DNA of 64,000 nt from Prochlorococcus sp. AG-436-C14 (GTDB lineage Bacteria; Cyanobacteriota; Cyanobacteriia; PCC-6307; Cyanobiaceae): contig QCPD01000003.1 of assembly GCA_003209755.1 (NCBI GenBank), positions 62,001-126,000 of the forward strand. Direction: 5' to 3'. How positions within the stretch are numbered: the first letter of the stretch is position 1; each line of letters begins with the position of its first letter. Both the position numbers and the translations under genes were made by a program. Below the pieces are notes generated by a model. The model ran no database searches, was not told the DNA's origin, and was given only the letters and a program-made list of their open reading frames with translations. Of the stretch, positions 1-9,360 are shown piece by piece.

Positions 1-207
1 AGTTCTTGAAATTATCCGATCTAATCCAGGTTCAAATATTGGCAATTTATTGAGATCTGAATTATTCCACGCATTAATTCGTTCTTTATTGATATCAACA
101 ACCCTAACTTCTAAATCCGGACATTTATCTGCAATAACAGACATGGTTGGGCCACCAACATAACCAGCACCAATACAACATATTTTTTGGATTTTAATAG
201 AGCTCAT
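1..207 (-). CDS. UDP-glucose 6-dehydrogenase, N-terminal part (cut by window edge)
   Basis: This reading frame starts at an ATG (complement of 205-207) and runs off the left edge, leaving 69 codons. The first residues are [20 protein letters not shown], a Rossmann nucleotide-binding glycine motif (GAGYVG). They are followed by [15 protein letters not shown] and later INAWN and LPIFEPGL. This order matches eukaryote-like UDP-glucose 6-dehydrogenases, which oxidise UDP-glucose to UDP-glucuronate with NAD for surface polysaccharide synthesis. The active-site cysteine lies beyond the edge, so activity cannot be judged. hisS follows 21 bases further on but on the same strand upstream of it. A GDP-mannose dehydrogenase is the main alternative, but the INAWN and PIFEPGL segments fit UDP-glucose dehydrogenase better. 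Confidence 0.85.
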   Translation of the reverse strand, partial: MSSIKIQKICCIGAGYVGGPTMSVIADKCPDLEVRVVDINKERINAWNNSDLNKLPIFEPGLDRIISRT

Positions 208-228
208 TTAAAACAAACCATCATTTTC

Positions 229-1500
229 TTAAACAATCAACTTTTTAATTAACTTATCTAGATCCTCCTTTAAGAAAATATATTCCTTACTCTCCTCATC
301 CTTTTGTTTATCCCTTAATTTCTTCATCAATAATTGACCTTTAGATGCCTCATCCTCACCTATAACTAAGGCCCATTTGGCCTTACTTTTATCAGCTCGC
401 TTAAATTGTTTTGAAAAAGATGAACCTGAGTAATCCAATTCAATAATTAAATTGAATGACCTTAACTTACAAGTAATTTCCAAAGCGAGTTGCTCAGCTT
501 TTTCACCTTTATGAATCACATAAACATCTGGAGATTTTGATTGTAAAATCTTATCTCCAGCAAGAATTATCAGCCTTTCCATCCCAATAGCCCAACCAAT
601 TGAGGGAGTTTGAGCCCCGCCCAGTTCACTTATTAGGCCATCGTAACGTCCACCGCCACATACTGTTGCTTGAGAACCCAAGTGATCACTAGTTATTTCG
701 AAAGCCGTGTGAGAATAATAATCAAGTCCTCTTACCAAATTTTTATTAATTTTATATGGGATATTTAGATTATCAAGTAACTCCTGTAAATAATCAAATC
801 TATTTTTACTCTCATTGGATAAAAAGTCGTTTAAAGACGGAGCTTCAGATAAAAGTTCTTTTGTAGAATTATTTTTACTATCTAATATTCTCAAGGGATT
901 AATATTAATTCTTTTCTGAGAATCTTTATCTAATAAATCAATTCTCTGATTAAGCCAATCTTTTAACTCTTCTTTAAAAATATTTCGATCTTCATTACTT
1001 CCAAGACTATTAATTTCTAAAGTCAAATCATTTATACCAACATCCTTTAAAAAGTTCCAAGCTATTGAAATAACCTCAGCGTCACTAAGAACAGAGGCCA
1101 ATCCAACAAATTCAACTCCTATTTGATGGAACTGTCTTTGTCTTCCTGCTTGAGGGCGCTCGTATCTGAACATTGGTCCTCTATACCAGAGTCTTTGAGG
1201 ACCATTATTTAATAGTCCATGCTGGACAATTGACCTAGCGACAGAAGCTGTACCTTCAGGTCTCAAAGTGCAAGAACGACCACCTCTATCGTCGAAACTG
1301 TACATTTCTTTGCCCACAACATCAGTGTTTTCTCCAATTCCCCTTGAAAACAATTCGGTTTGTTCAATAATCGGTGTTCTAATTTCTTGAAGCCCAGCTC
1401 GACTAAAATGTTCAAGTGCAATTGATTCGACCTTCTGCCAGCCCTGACTCTGAGCAGGCAAAAGATCTACCATTCCTCTTAAATTCTTGAGATTGGTCAA
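229..1500 (-). CDS. hisS: Histidine--tRNA ligase
   Basis: Charges tRNA-His with histidine in the cytoplasm. The 423-residue protein has the class II synthetase layout: motif 1 near residues 40-50 ([11 protein letters not shown]), the TLRPEGTA segment at 78-85, and motif 2 around 111-127 ([16 protein letters not shown]). The HisRS-specific [12 protein letters not shown] segment lies near 258, motif 3 near 300-315 ([11 protein letters not shown]), and a C-terminal anticodon-binding domain from about 325. Length is normal for the family. The start is a TTG at 1500: the conserved N-terminal LRGMVDLLP block begins at residue 8, so the next methionine (residue 10) would cut into it. Confidence 0.97.
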   Translation of the reverse strand: MTNLKNLRGMVDLLPAQSQGWQKVESIALEHFSRAGLQEIRTPIIEQTELFSRGIGENTDVVGKEMYSFDDRGGRSCTLRPEGTASVARSIVQHGLLNNGPQRLWYRGPMFRYERPQAGRQRQFHQIGVEFVGLASVLSDAEVISIAWNFLKDVGINDLTLEINSLGSNEDRNIFKEELKDWLNQRIDLLDKDSQKRININPLRILDSKNNSTKELLSEAPSLNDFLSNESKNRFDYLQELLDNLNIPYKINKNLVRGLDYYSHTAFEITSDHLGSQATVCGGGRYDGLISELGGAQTPSIGWAIGMERLIILAGDKILQSKSPDVYVIHKGEKAEQLALEITCKLRSFNLIIELDYSGSSFSKQFKRADKSKAKWALVIGEDEASKGQLLMKKLRDKQKDEESKEYIFLKEDLDKLIKKLIV

Positions 1501-1626
1501 AGTAGCTTCAGGAAATTATTTGTTGTTTGTTTAATAGTAATTGTTTACGTAAACTGAAAAATAATATTAACCCCATGAGTTTTGCTAAAGAAATTGATGA
1601 TACTCAATTTAGAAAGGTCATTAAGC

Positions 1627-1914
1627 CTATTCCTCTATTCGAGTAGCGCCTGAATATTTAATCAACCAATAATTAACCCTTCTTCTCACATTAAAAGGCA
1701 TTTCATTTTGGAGTTGAATTAGTTCCATAGCTCCTAGTCTCTTTAATTCTCTTGATTCAAGACTCCACATTTTTTCAGCTTCACAAATCAAACGAGCCCA
1801 ACTTCTTGAATGCTGCCATTGCCTGAGACGCTTTTTTAATTCGTTCCCATTAGTCTTACTTTTAACAAAGGAAAACTGACCAACTATATTTTTCTTAGTG
1901 AAATATTTTCTCAT
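1627..1914 (-). CDS. Conserved small protein of unknown function
   Basis: A 95-residue basic protein starting at an ATG (complement of 1912-1914). I do not recognise a named domain. It is rich in Lys, Arg and Trp, with RQWQHSRSWARLICEAEKMW near residues 32-51 and a C-terminal NVRRRVNYWLIKYSGATRIEE. It has no signal peptide or membrane segment. The regular helix-like composition and lack of low-complexity sequence support a real, probably helical, cytoplasmic protein, and the charge would suit nucleic acid contact, but that is inference. It sits between hisS and an exonuclease gene on the same strand, with 126 and 97 base gaps. Confidence 0.65.
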   Translation of the reverse strand: MRKYFTKKNIVGQFSFVKSKTNGNELKKRLRQWQHSRSWARLICEAEKMWSLESRELKRLGAMELIQLQNEMPFNVRRRVNYWLIKYSGATRIEE

Positions 1915-2011
1915 AAATTAAGCATGGAGAAAAATCTAGGAAAACTTGTTAACCCATACTTTAAACAGATAGCAACGATTTGAAATGAGTACTTTATGAA
2001 AAAAATCTACT

Positions 2012-2857
2012 TCAAGCATGCAAGTCGACCTCATGTACTGGGAATTCTAATTTTTCCATGTCCCGACGACTCATTTTTCTAGACCAAGCTCCCTTAATTG
2101 CATCATTCCACCTAAAGCCAGCATTTTTAGCTAAATTTCTTTCATCATAGGAGATCTCAGCGCGTAGCAGAACTTTTGGTTCTAAAGCTCTAATCAATAG
2201 TTTTTCGAGTTCACTGCATCTTTTAAAAACCTCTGACAAATATATACAATCTGTCAAAGCTCTATGTGCATTCCAGACTGGTACACCATATGCCAATGCA
2301 AGATCTCTAACAGAAGGGCGAGTCTTTAATTGTCTATCAGCAGGCCAAGTTATATCGTCCATAGAACAAATCCATTGTTTTTCAATCTGAGGTAATTTAT
2401 TAAGACCAAACCATTTCATATCAAATTCTGCATTGTGAGCAACAATCACATCTGATACCCGAACCAAAGATTCAAAATATTTAATTGCTTCAGATAGAGG
2501 TTGAGGCAATCTAGTTATTTCAGCAGGAATATTATTTATTTTTTCAGCATCATTAATTTCAACTGGTAAAAGAAAAGATTGCTGCGCTAACACCGATCTA
2601 CTTTTGACATTAAAAAGAATAGAACCTACTTCAAGACAATCATCAATTTCATTGTCGAGACCGGTAGTTTCCGTATCTAAAATCAAGATATTTATAGGGA
2701 ACTGTTCTTTACTTAAAATTTCAACCTGTTTTTCGTTTGATTTTAAAAAACTTTTTTCTCCTAGATCTTTTGCTTTTTGATTGGCAATATCTTTGGTTGT
2801 TGCATATAGAAAGCCAAGCTGCTCGCTCTCTTTCTTATGATTCTGATCTTCTTTCAC
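2012..2857 (-). CDS. DEDDh 3'-5' exonuclease (DnaQ-like) with a C-terminal accessory domain
   Basis: The core is a DnaQ/DNA polymerase III epsilon-like exonuclease of the DEDDh type, with LILDTETTGLD giving D61 and E63, VAHNAEFD giving D146, and NAHRALTDC giving H198 and D203. All five metal or catalytic residues are present, so activity on single-stranded or mismatched DNA or RNA ends is expected. An N-terminal extension of about 55 residues is charged and probably flexible. After the exonuclease, residues about 230-270 hold a separate small domain (ISYDERNLAKNAGFRWNDA), similar to short modules found at the ends of other DNA enzymes. The start is a GTG at 2857; no earlier ATG exists. It may serve repair rather than replicative proofreading. 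Confidence 0.88.
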   Translation of the reverse strand: MKEDQNHKKESEQLGFLYATTKDIANQKAKDLGEKSFLKSNEKQVEILSKEQFPINILILDTETTGLDNEIDDCLEVGSILFNVKSRSVLAQQSFLLPVEINDAEKINNIPAEITRLPQPLSEAIKYFESLVRVSDVIVAHNAEFDMKWFGLNKLPQIEKQWICSMDDITWPADRQLKTRPSVRDLALAYGVPVWNAHRALTDCIYLSEVFKRCSELEKLLIRALEPKVLLRAEISYDERNLAKNAGFRWNDAIKGAWSRKMSRRDMEKLEFPVHEVDLHA

Positions 2858-2955
2858 TTCAAAATTAAAAAGTCATACTTCTATTATCATCAAAAAAACA
2901 GAGTTGAATCAAAACTTAGTAGAACATAAGAAATAAAAGATAATTATATTTAATT

Positions 2956-2961
2956 TATAAT
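2956..2961 (+). promoter_or_regulatory. Candidate -10 box (TATAAT) upstream of the DUF1350 gene
   Basis: A perfect TATAAT lies 38 bases before the ATG at 2999 in a 141-base gap between divergent genes. No good -35 box is visible 17 bases upstream (the sequence there is A-rich), and chance occurrence is likely in DNA this AT-rich. Confidence 0.35.
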
Positions 2962-2998
2962 CGTTTTTTATTTCTCTTTATAGAGTGATTATTCATCA

Positions 2999-3724
2999 AT
3001 GACCACTTTTAAGCGTATAAGTGAGGTTTCTTGTCAATGGCCATCAAGACCAATTGGTCTTATAGAACTAATTGGAGGTAGCTATATTTCAATTAAGCCA
3101 GAAGTTACATACAAAAGACTTATTTCTGGTTTTTTACAAAGAAATTTTGCAGTACATTCATGGAGCTATATCCCTAACTTTGATCATCAACTTCAAGCAA
3201 ATTATGCATGGAAACAATTTCGTCAATCTCGAAAAATTCTTGAAAAAAGGGTTGGCTTAAAACCAAAATTAATAAAACTAGGTCATAGTCTTGGATGTAA
3301 ATTACATTTACTAGCTCCGGATGGTGGAAGTAATTGCGATGGTTTAGTAGCTATAAGCTTTAATAATTTCAATGCAAATAAATCTATTCCTTTGCTTAGA
3401 AAAATGTCTCAAAAGCTTAACTTTCAAACTGAATTTAGTCCAAGTCCTACCGAAACATTAAATCTTATTAGAGAACACTATCAGCAAAAAAATAATCTAT
3501 TAATAAAATTTAAAAATGACAATCTAGATCAAAATGATTTATTACTTAAATCTTTAATGGAAAGGCCTTCTGATAAATCTAAAATCATTTCGATAGACGG
3601 AAATCATCTGACTCCAGTAAGTTTAGGAATAAAAGAGAAGTTACTAAAGTCTAATTTTCATACCTCTTTAAAATACGAGAAAATTGATTTAATAATCGAT
3701 CAAGTAACTCATTGGAAAATTTAA
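2999..3724 (+). CDS. DUF1350 family protein (alpha/beta-hydrolase-like)
   Basis: This 241-residue protein matches the DUF1350 family found in cyanobacteria and plastids. It opens with a region containing WPSRPIGLIELIGGSYI and has LKPKLIKLGHSLGCKLHLL near residues 87-105. The G-H-S-L-G pattern resembles the nucleophile elbow of alpha/beta hydrolases, so a serine hydrolase fold is plausible, but no substrate is known to me. There is no signal peptide, so a cytoplasmic or membrane-peripheral location is likely. It stands alone on the plus strand, and its stop codon lies two bases from the end of the convergent acetyl-CoA synthetase gene. Confidence 0.8.
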   Translation: MTTFKRISEVSCQWPSRPIGLIELIGGSYISIKPEVTYKRLISGFLQRNFAVHSWSYIPNFDHQLQANYAWKQFRQSRKILEKRVGLKPKLIKLGHSLGCKLHLLAPDGGSNCDGLVAISFNNFNANKSIPLLRKMSQKLNFQTEFSPSPTETLNLIREHYQQKNNLLIKFKNDNLDQNDLLLKSLMERPSDKSKIISIDGNHLTPVSLGIKEKLLKSNFHTSLKYEKIDLIIDQVTHWKI

Positions 3725-3726
3725 TT

Positions 3727-5703
3727 TTAACATCTTAATTTATCTAAAACCGATCTATCTTCAAGAGTACTTGTATCTCCGCTTATTTCATCTCCGGAAG
3801 CCAGGGCTCTCAAAATTCTGCGCATTATTTTTCCACTTCTTGTTTTAGGAAGAGAATCAGTAAATTTAATTTCGTCTGGCTTGGCAATAGGTCCTATTTC
3901 ACTCACGACGTGATTTTTTAATTGTGCCTCAATATTTTCATTTACTTCTGCACTAGTTTTTAAAGTGACAAAGGCTACTATTGATTCCCCTTTTAAATCA
4001 TCAGGTCTACCCACAACTGCAGCTTCTGAGATCAGCTCATGACTAACCAAAGCTGATTCTATTTCCATTGTTCCAAGCCTATGACCAGAAACATTTATAA
4101 CATCATCAACTCGCCCCATAATCCAAAAATAACCTTCTTCATCCCTTCGAGCACCATCTCCGGCAAAATATATATAGCTATTGTCTGACGGTTTTAAATA
4201 CTCCCAGTAACTCTGTCTAAATCTTTTTTCATCTCCATAAACATTTCTCATCATTCCAGGCCATGGACTTTTAACTACCAAATATCCCCCTTCATTATTA
4301 GCTACAGAGTCCCCATCTGAATTGACCACATCGGCTTCAATGCCTGGCAAAGGGAAAGTTGCTGATCCAGGTTTGGTTGGAGTAGCTCCGGGGAGAGGGC
4401 TAATCATTACTCCTCCAGTTTCTGTTTGCCACCATGTATCAACTATTGGGCATCTCCCTCCTCCAATGACATCTCGATACCAGATCCAAGCCTCCGGATT
4501 AATTGGCTCTCCAACAGTTCCTAAAAGTCTCAAACTAGATAAATCGTATTGCTTAGGAATTTTTTCTCCTGCTTTCATAAAGGCCCTTATGGCGGTTGGA
4601 GCAGTGTAAAAAATCGAAATTTTATGCTTTTGAATTACATCCCAAAAAGCACCTGGATTTGATGGTCTAGGAACTCCCTCATACATAACAGTAGTTGCTC
4701 CATTAGAGAGTGGGCCATAAACGATATAACTATGTCCAGTTATCCAACCCACATCAGCTGTACACCAATACACATCATTTTCACGAATATCAAAAATCCA
4801 TTTAAAAGTTAAATGGGACCAAAGGTTATACCCAGCAGTTGAATGAACTACTCCCTTTGGTTTGCCTGTAGAGCCAGAGGTATACAACACAAATAAGCAA
4901 TCCTCACTTTCCATTTGCTCTGGCAAGCATTCTTCTGATTGACTATCAACAATTTCATGCCACCAATAATCTCTACCGTCATCCATCGCAATAAGTTTTT
5001 TTGTCCTTTGAACAACTAAAACTGATTCGACCTTTGGACAAGCACCACCTTCCAATGCTGAGTCAACAGCTTCTTTAAGAGCAATTACTTTATCTTTTCT
5101 AAAACCACCATCTGCTGTAATTATTGCTTTCGCTTCTCCATTAATTAATCTGTCCCTGAGAGCCTCAGAAGAAAAGCCTCCGAACACGACTGAATGTGGT
5201 GCGCCAATCCTTGCACAAGCAAGCATTGCAATCGCAGCCTCAGGAACCATAGGCATATACAAAGCAACGAGATCTCCTTTACCTATACCTATAGACTTGA
5301 GTGCATTAGCTGCTTTACAAACTTCTTTGTGTAGTTCTTTGTAGGTATATGTTTTTTGATCTCCTGGCTCGCCTTCCCAAATCAATGCGACCTTATCAGC
5401 TCTTGAACTATTTAGGTGTCGATCTAAGCAGTTAAAAGAAATATTAATTTTTCCTCCATCAAACCATTTTGCAAATGGTGGGTTGGACCAATCGAGTACT
5501 TTTTCGAAAGATTTAAACCAATGTAATTCTTCTCTAGCAGCATCACCCCAAAACTTATCTGGATCTGATTTAGCCATCTCCCACATTTCCAAATACTTAG
5601 AAAAAGAGGAGATTCTGCTTTTATTAGAAAAGTCATCAGAGGGGGGGAAAACTCTCTGCTCCTGAAGAACAGACTCAATAGAGTTACAATTGTCTGAATT
5701 CAT
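3727..5703 (-). CDS. acsA: Acetyl-CoA synthetase
   Basis: Activates acetate with ATP to acetyl-AMP and then to acetyl-CoA. The protein has the ANL-superfamily signatures in order: the phosphate-binding loop [27 protein letters not shown] in the adenylate site, [16 protein letters not shown] at the domain hinge, and [12 protein letters not shown] carrying the lysine that is commonly acetylated for control. I choose the ATG at 5703, giving 658 residues starting [16 protein letters not shown], because that length fits the family; the frame stays open to a TTG at 5739. A run of seven G at 5641-5647 (proline codons on the coding strand) is in frame here. The neighbouring genes are convergent or divergent, so it is probably transcribed alone. 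Confidence 0.96.
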   Translation of the reverse strand: MNSDNCNSIESVLQEQRVFPPSDDFSNKSRISSFSKYLEMWEMAKSDPDKFWGDAAREELHWFKSFEKVLDWSNPPFAKWFDGGKINISFNCLDRHLNSSRADKVALIWEGEPGDQKTYTYKELHKEVCKAANALKSIGIGKGDLVALYMPMVPEAAIAMLACARIGAPHSVVFGGFSSEALRDRLINGEAKAIITADGGFRKDKVIALKEAVDSALEGGACPKVESVLVVQRTKKLIAMDDGRDYWWHEIVDSQSEECLPEQMESEDCLFVLYTSGSTGKPKGVVHSTAGYNLWSHLTFKWIFDIRENDVYWCTADVGWITGHSYIVYGPLSNGATTVMYEGVPRPSNPGAFWDVIQKHKISIFYTAPTAIRAFMKAGEKIPKQYDLSSLRLLGTVGEPINPEAWIWYRDVIGGGRCPIVDTWWQTETGGVMISPLPGATPTKPGSATFPLPGIEADVVNSDGDSVANNEGGYLVVKSPWPGMMRNVYGDEKRFRQSYWEYLKPSDNSYIYFAGDGARRDEEGYFWIMGRVDDVINVSGHRLGTMEIESALVSHELISEAAVVGRPDDLKGESIVAFVTLKTSAEVNENIEAQLKNHVVSEIGPIAKPDEIKFTDSLPKTRSGKIMRRILRALASGDEISGDTSTLEDRSVLDKLRC

Positions 5704-5795
5704 GAAAGATAAAAACAACTTTTCATTTACTGCATTCAAGCTATTTCTGACGAAAAGGCTTGAATAGTGAAACTCTTATTTAAAACAAATTCATA

Positions 5796-6494
5796 ATGAA
5801 GAAAAAATGGAATTTTCCTAAAGCATTTTTATTTGATCTTGATGGAGTTCTAATTGATTCAGAACCCTTACATGGACAAGCTTGGAAAGAAACTGCCGCA
5901 CTTTTTAATCTAAATCTAACTGATGACAAATTAAAACTCTTAAGAGGCAAAAGAAGAATTGATTGTGCCATTGAACTAGTTAAGTTAATTCCAAAGGCAG
6001 TTGAGGAGAAAGACTTACTAAATCTACATAAGCCCATCTCAAGACAACTCATCCTGAAGGCAAGAGCAATGAAAGGTAGCGAGAGTTTGGTCAAAAACTG
6101 TCATGAAAAGAATATACCAATGGCGTTAGTAACCAGCAGCAGCTTTGAATCTTTCCAAATAAAAACTTCCCCTCATAAATGGATGAATCTATTTTCTGTA
6201 ATTGTTCTTGGCGACGACAAATTATTAGCAAAAGGAAAACCAGCGCCAGATCCATATCAATTAGCAGCTAAAAAATTAAATATCTCACCTCAAGAATGCT
6301 GGGCTGTAGAAGATTCAATTTCTGGAGTGACTTCAGCTCTCGAGGCAGGATGTTTTGTTTTCCTTCTGAAAGAAAATCATGACGAATTCCTCAAAAAAGA
6401 AGTTTTTAATCAACACAAAAATCTAAGACAAATTAACCATTTAAAAGAAATTGAGGAAATATTAAACGAGTATCGAATTAATAAAGCCTACTAA
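5796..6494 (+). CDS. HAD-superfamily phosphatase, beta-phosphoglucomutase-like
   Basis: A 232-residue haloacid dehalogenase-type phosphohydrolase of the CbbY/beta-phosphoglucomutase subgroup. Motif I is FLFDLDGVLIDSEPLHG with nucleophile D14 and acid D16. Motif II is VTSSS, motif III lies in AKGKPAPDPYQLAA, and motif IV is AVEDSISGV. The helical cap between motifs I and II is of the C1 type that acts on small phosphorylated sugars or glycolate. The substrate cannot be told from sequence. Its 3' end overlaps the convergent prenyl diphosphate synthase gene by 17 bases, so both C-termini share DNA. Confidence 0.88.
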   Translation: MKKKWNFPKAFLFDLDGVLIDSEPLHGQAWKETAALFNLNLTDDKLKLLRGKRRIDCAIELVKLIPKAVEEKDLLNLHKPISRQLILKARAMKGSESLVKNCHEKNIPMALVTSSSFESFQIKTSPHKWMNLFSVIVLGDDKLLAKGKPAPDPYQLAAKKLNISPQECWAVEDSISGVTSALEAGCFVFLLKENHDEFLKKEVFNQHKNLRQINHLKEIEEILNEYRINKAY

Positions 6495-7449
6495 GAACAA
6501 ATTCAGGCAACTCAAGTAATGCTTTTTTTGATGGTGAATCTGGTAACCAAGAAATTGAATCTTTTGACTCAGAAGCAAATTTTTCGGCTAAATCTCTTGA
6601 TTTTTTGATCGCACTTGAATCTCTTACGAGAGATAAAGCCTTTTCAAGATCATCTTTTTTTGAGAATTTACCATCAATAAGTTCGCTAAGAGTTGGATTC
6701 TCTTCCAGAGCATAGAAAACTGGTGCAGTAAGATACCCACTTTGAAGATCACTAGCTGCTGGTTTACCTAATTGTTCATCATTTCCAGTAAAGTCGAGAA
6801 TATCATCAACTACTTGAAAAGCTAATCCTAACTGTCTTCCAAAAAAATAAAGTGAATTTAAGCTCTCTTGATCTACATTAGATAAAACACCAATAGCCTT
6901 GGCGCTGTTAGCTATTAGAGAGGCTGTTTTACAATAACTTTTTTCTAAATAATTCTCAAAAGATTGACTAGAATCAAATTTATTAAGGCCCTGCTTTATT
7001 TCACCTTCAGCTAAATCCATAATCACCCTACTTAACAATTTAACAACATCTAAATTCTCAAGATTTGCCAAATGCCAACTTGCTTGAGCAAATAGAAAAT
7101 CTCCAGCAAGAACAGCTATCCTGGAATCAAATCTACTATGGACAGTTTCAACACCTCTTCTGGTATCAGCTTCATCAACGACATCATCATGCACAAGAGA
7201 AGCGGTATGAATCATCTCAGTAATCTGCGCCAATTTTCGATGCTTCAAAGGAAGATCCTTTTCAGAAGTCAAAGCTCTTGAAATTAATAAAACAATTCCA
7301 GGTCTTAAACGTTTACCGCCTGCACTAAAGAGATGTTCTGCAGCAGCCTGCAAAATAGGGTGTCCAGCACCTATGAGGCTGCGAAGATCCAAAAGCAACG
7401 CTTCTAGATCAAGTTCTACAGGTTGAAGAATTTCCGTGGCTGTGATCAT
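6478..7449 (-). CDS. sds: All-trans polyprenyl (solanesyl-type) diphosphate synthase
   Basis: Makes the long isoprenoid tail for plastoquinone, and perhaps other prenyl chains, by successive condensation of isopentenyl diphosphate. The 323-residue protein has the first aspartate-rich motif DDVVDEAD at 88-95, the second motif DDILD at 215-219, and GGKRLRPG near 44-51 for diphosphate binding. These are the marks of trans-prenyltransferases. The small residues before the first aspartate motif fit a long-chain rather than a geranylgeranyl enzyme, but chain length is an inference. It lies 22 bases downstream of murI in a minus-strand gene run. Confidence 0.92.
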   Translation of the reverse strand: MITATEILQPVELDLEALLLDLRSLIGAGHPILQAAAEHLFSAGGKRLRPGIVLLISRALTSEKDLPLKHRKLAQITEMIHTASLVHDDVVDEADTRRGVETVHSRFDSRIAVLAGDFLFAQASWHLANLENLDVVKLLSRVIMDLAEGEIKQGLNKFDSSQSFENYLEKSYCKTASLIANSAKAIGVLSNVDQESLNSLYFFGRQLGLAFQVVDDILDFTGNDEQLGKPAASDLQSGYLTAPVFYALEENPTLSELIDGKFSKKDDLEKALSLVRDSSAIKKSRDLAEKFASESKDSISWLPDSPSKKALLELPEFVLSRLY

Positions 7450-7471
7450 AAAACCGCTCTACTCTTAGATA

Positions 7472-8269
7472 TTAAGAGACCCAGCCCTTCTTCTGCAGTG
7501 AAACGAGATTAACTTCAGGAAAGACATTTAACCAATGCTTAGCTTTATTGGGAAAATTTTTAAGATTAGATGTTACGTAAAACTTTAAATCAACTATATT
7601 TTTTTTCTTTGAATAATTGCTTGTTTTTGAATCCATAAACAACTTTAATCTCAAAGAAAGAGCTTCCGCGGGGTCAATCAATTTAACACTAGAGGGTAAG
7701 ACCTCAGTCAGCAAAGGAGTTATGAGAGGATAATGACTACAGCCAAGAATTAAACAATGAATTTTTTGTTTTAAAAGAGGTTGTAAATATCCTGTCGCAA
7801 CATCAATAATCTCATCTGAATTAATATCATCCATTTCAATCATTGGCACAAATTTAGGGCATGGTTGCTCAAATACAAGAGTTTTTGGCTTAAATTCTAA
7901 AATCGCATTTGTATAAGCCTTGGTTTTAACTGTAGTGGGAGTTGCGAGAACACCTACCCTTGATTCTATGATGGTTGAGGCAGTAGAGCCAATCAAGTCA
8001 AAAACAGGGACATCTAAATTATTTTTAATTACATCCAAGGCAATTGCATTTGTTGTGTTACATGCAACCAAAAAAGCGTCAATATTTTGATAACTAAACC
8101 AAGTTGATATTTCTTCAGCAATTTTTTTGATCTCATTATTTGTCTTTACGCCATAGGGAAGTCTTGCTGTATCAGCCAAATATATAAATGAATTATTGGG
8201 AAATAATTCAATAATTTTTTTTAAAACCGTAAAGCCTCCAACACCACTATCAAACAATCCAAGACGCAT
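7472..8269 (-). CDS. murI: Glutamate racemase
   Basis: Converts L-glutamate to D-glutamate for peptidoglycan. The 265-residue sequence begins RLGLFDSGVGGFTVL and carries both catalytic cysteines: C70 in VACNTTNA and C177 in LGCSHYPL, the latter followed by H179. Its length is typical. The gene is separated by only two bases from the upstream amidase gene and 22 from the downstream prenyl diphosphate synthase gene, so co-transcription with the amidase is likely and puts two cell-wall functions together. Confidence 0.96.
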   Translation of the reverse strand: MRLGLFDSGVGGFTVLKKIIELFPNNSFIYLADTARLPYGVKTNNEIKKIAEEISTWFSYQNIDAFLVACNTTNAIALDVIKNNLDVPVFDLIGSTASTIIESRVGVLATPTTVKTKAYTNAILEFKPKTLVFEQPCPKFVPMIEMDDINSDEIIDVATGYLQPLLKQKIHCLILGCSHYPLITPLLTEVLPSSVKLIDPAEALSLRLKLFMDSKTSNYSKKKNIVDLKFYVTSNLKNFPNKAKHWLNVFPEVNLVSLQKKGWVS

Positions 8270-8271
8270 AT

Positions 8272-9360
8272 CTAATTTGAAACTTTTAGATAATTCAGTA
8301 TTCCTCTTGCGATAGCAAAAGACATTTTATCCCTGTAACCTTTTTGTCTTAATAAATCTGCATCATACATACCAGTAACAAATCCAATCTCTACTAAAGC
8401 TGCAGGCATGGATGTTTTTCTAATTACATAAAAGCGCGATCTACGTACGCCCCTATCAGGGCTTTGTGGAGAAACAATTAAAATTTGTTTTTGAATATTT
8501 TTCGCCAAAGAATAGCCTTTATAACCAGAGTAATAATAAGTCTCTAAGCCATTAACATCTTTTCTCTTTCCTCTTGTTGCATTTGCATGAATACTAACAA
8601 AAACATCTGCTTTTGAATTATTAGCTTTGGAAACTCTAGGTTCTAAATCTAATGTTCTCTCATAATTCCTAGTTAAAATAGTTTTAACTCCTTTATTTGT
8701 TAGAAATTCTGAAACACTCTTTGAGACTTCTAAGACAATATCAGTCTCTCTTAATCCGTTTATTCCAACTGCGCCGGGATCTGAACCACCATGGCCTGGA
8801 TCAATAACAACTTTATACTTACCAGAAGGGACATTAGGTAAAGAGGAAACATCTAAATCTTGAACCTTTATTTTTTCAAAAGTCCTTTTTATTGAGTTTC
8901 TTAAGATATTACCTTCTTCAATAGAGCTAAAAGAATTACTTTCTAAACCAATAAGTTTCAACTCCCACATGTTTGGTGAAATACCAATTAATTGTAATTT
9001 GGATGGTTCTAACTCAACTGATGAAATGAACTCAATAACAAGCCTTGTTTTACCTTTTGTAGGTTTACCAAGTCTAATTTCTTTAACAGATCCATTGCCT
9101 TTAATAGTTCTAGGTCGGCTTAATTCTCCAGGAAAATCAATCCATACTCTTTCACCTTTATTAGTGGTTGAAGATTGATAAAAAGCATCTAATTTAGTCC
9201 CAGAAGAAGTTCGTAATTTCAGGCTACCGTTACTAGTTAAGGCCCATGCCGCAAGCGCACTAGCAGATTTGAGCGGTAAAGAAATAAAAAGATTGGAACA
9301 AAAAACAAATCCCGCAAAAAATGCTATTTTTGAATTTAAAGACTTATCTTTAAACATCAA
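8272..9360 (-). CDS. N-acetylmuramoyl-L-alanine amidase (AmiC type)
   Basis: Cleaves the bond between muramic acid and the peptide in peptidoglycan, probably during cell separation. A signal sequence occupies about residues 10-35. An AMIN-like beta domain follows at roughly 38-140, then an Amidase_3 catalytic domain from about 182. Zinc ligands are visible as H190 (DPGHGG), E205 (GLRETD) and H258 (SIHANA), and the catalytic glutamate as E324 (ALVEIGFV). The protein is expected in the periplasm. The start overlaps the stop of the upstream nitrilase gene by four bases, a typical translational-coupling arrangement. Confidence 0.94.
   Translation of the reverse strand: MMFKDKSLNSKIAFFAGFVFCSNLFISLPLKSASALAAWALTSNGSLKLRTSSGTKLDAFYQSSTTNKGERVWIDFPGELSRPRTIKGNGSVKEIRLGKPTKGKTRLVIEFISSVELEPSKLQLIGISPNMWELKLIGLESNSFSSIEEGNILRNSIKRTFEKIKVQDLDVSSLPNVPSGKYKVVIDPGHGGSDPGAVGINGLRETDIVLEVSKSVSEFLTNKGVKTILTRNYERTLDLEPRVSKANNSKADVFVSIHANATRGKRKDVNGLETYYYSGYKGYSLAKNIQKQILIVSPQSPDRGVRRSRFYVIRKTSMPAALVEIGFVTGMYDADLLRQKGYRDKMSFAIARGILNYLKVSN

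Noticed and set aside
1575..1646. 23-codon plus-strand frame (MSFAKEIDDTQF...) between hisS and the small unknown gene
   Set aside because: Very short, overlaps the real gene on the other strand, no ribosome site and no resemblance to known photosystem small subunits.
4322..4609. 95-codon plus-strand frame inside acsA
   Set aside because: Antisense shadow of a strongly conserved enzyme; composition follows the acsA codons.
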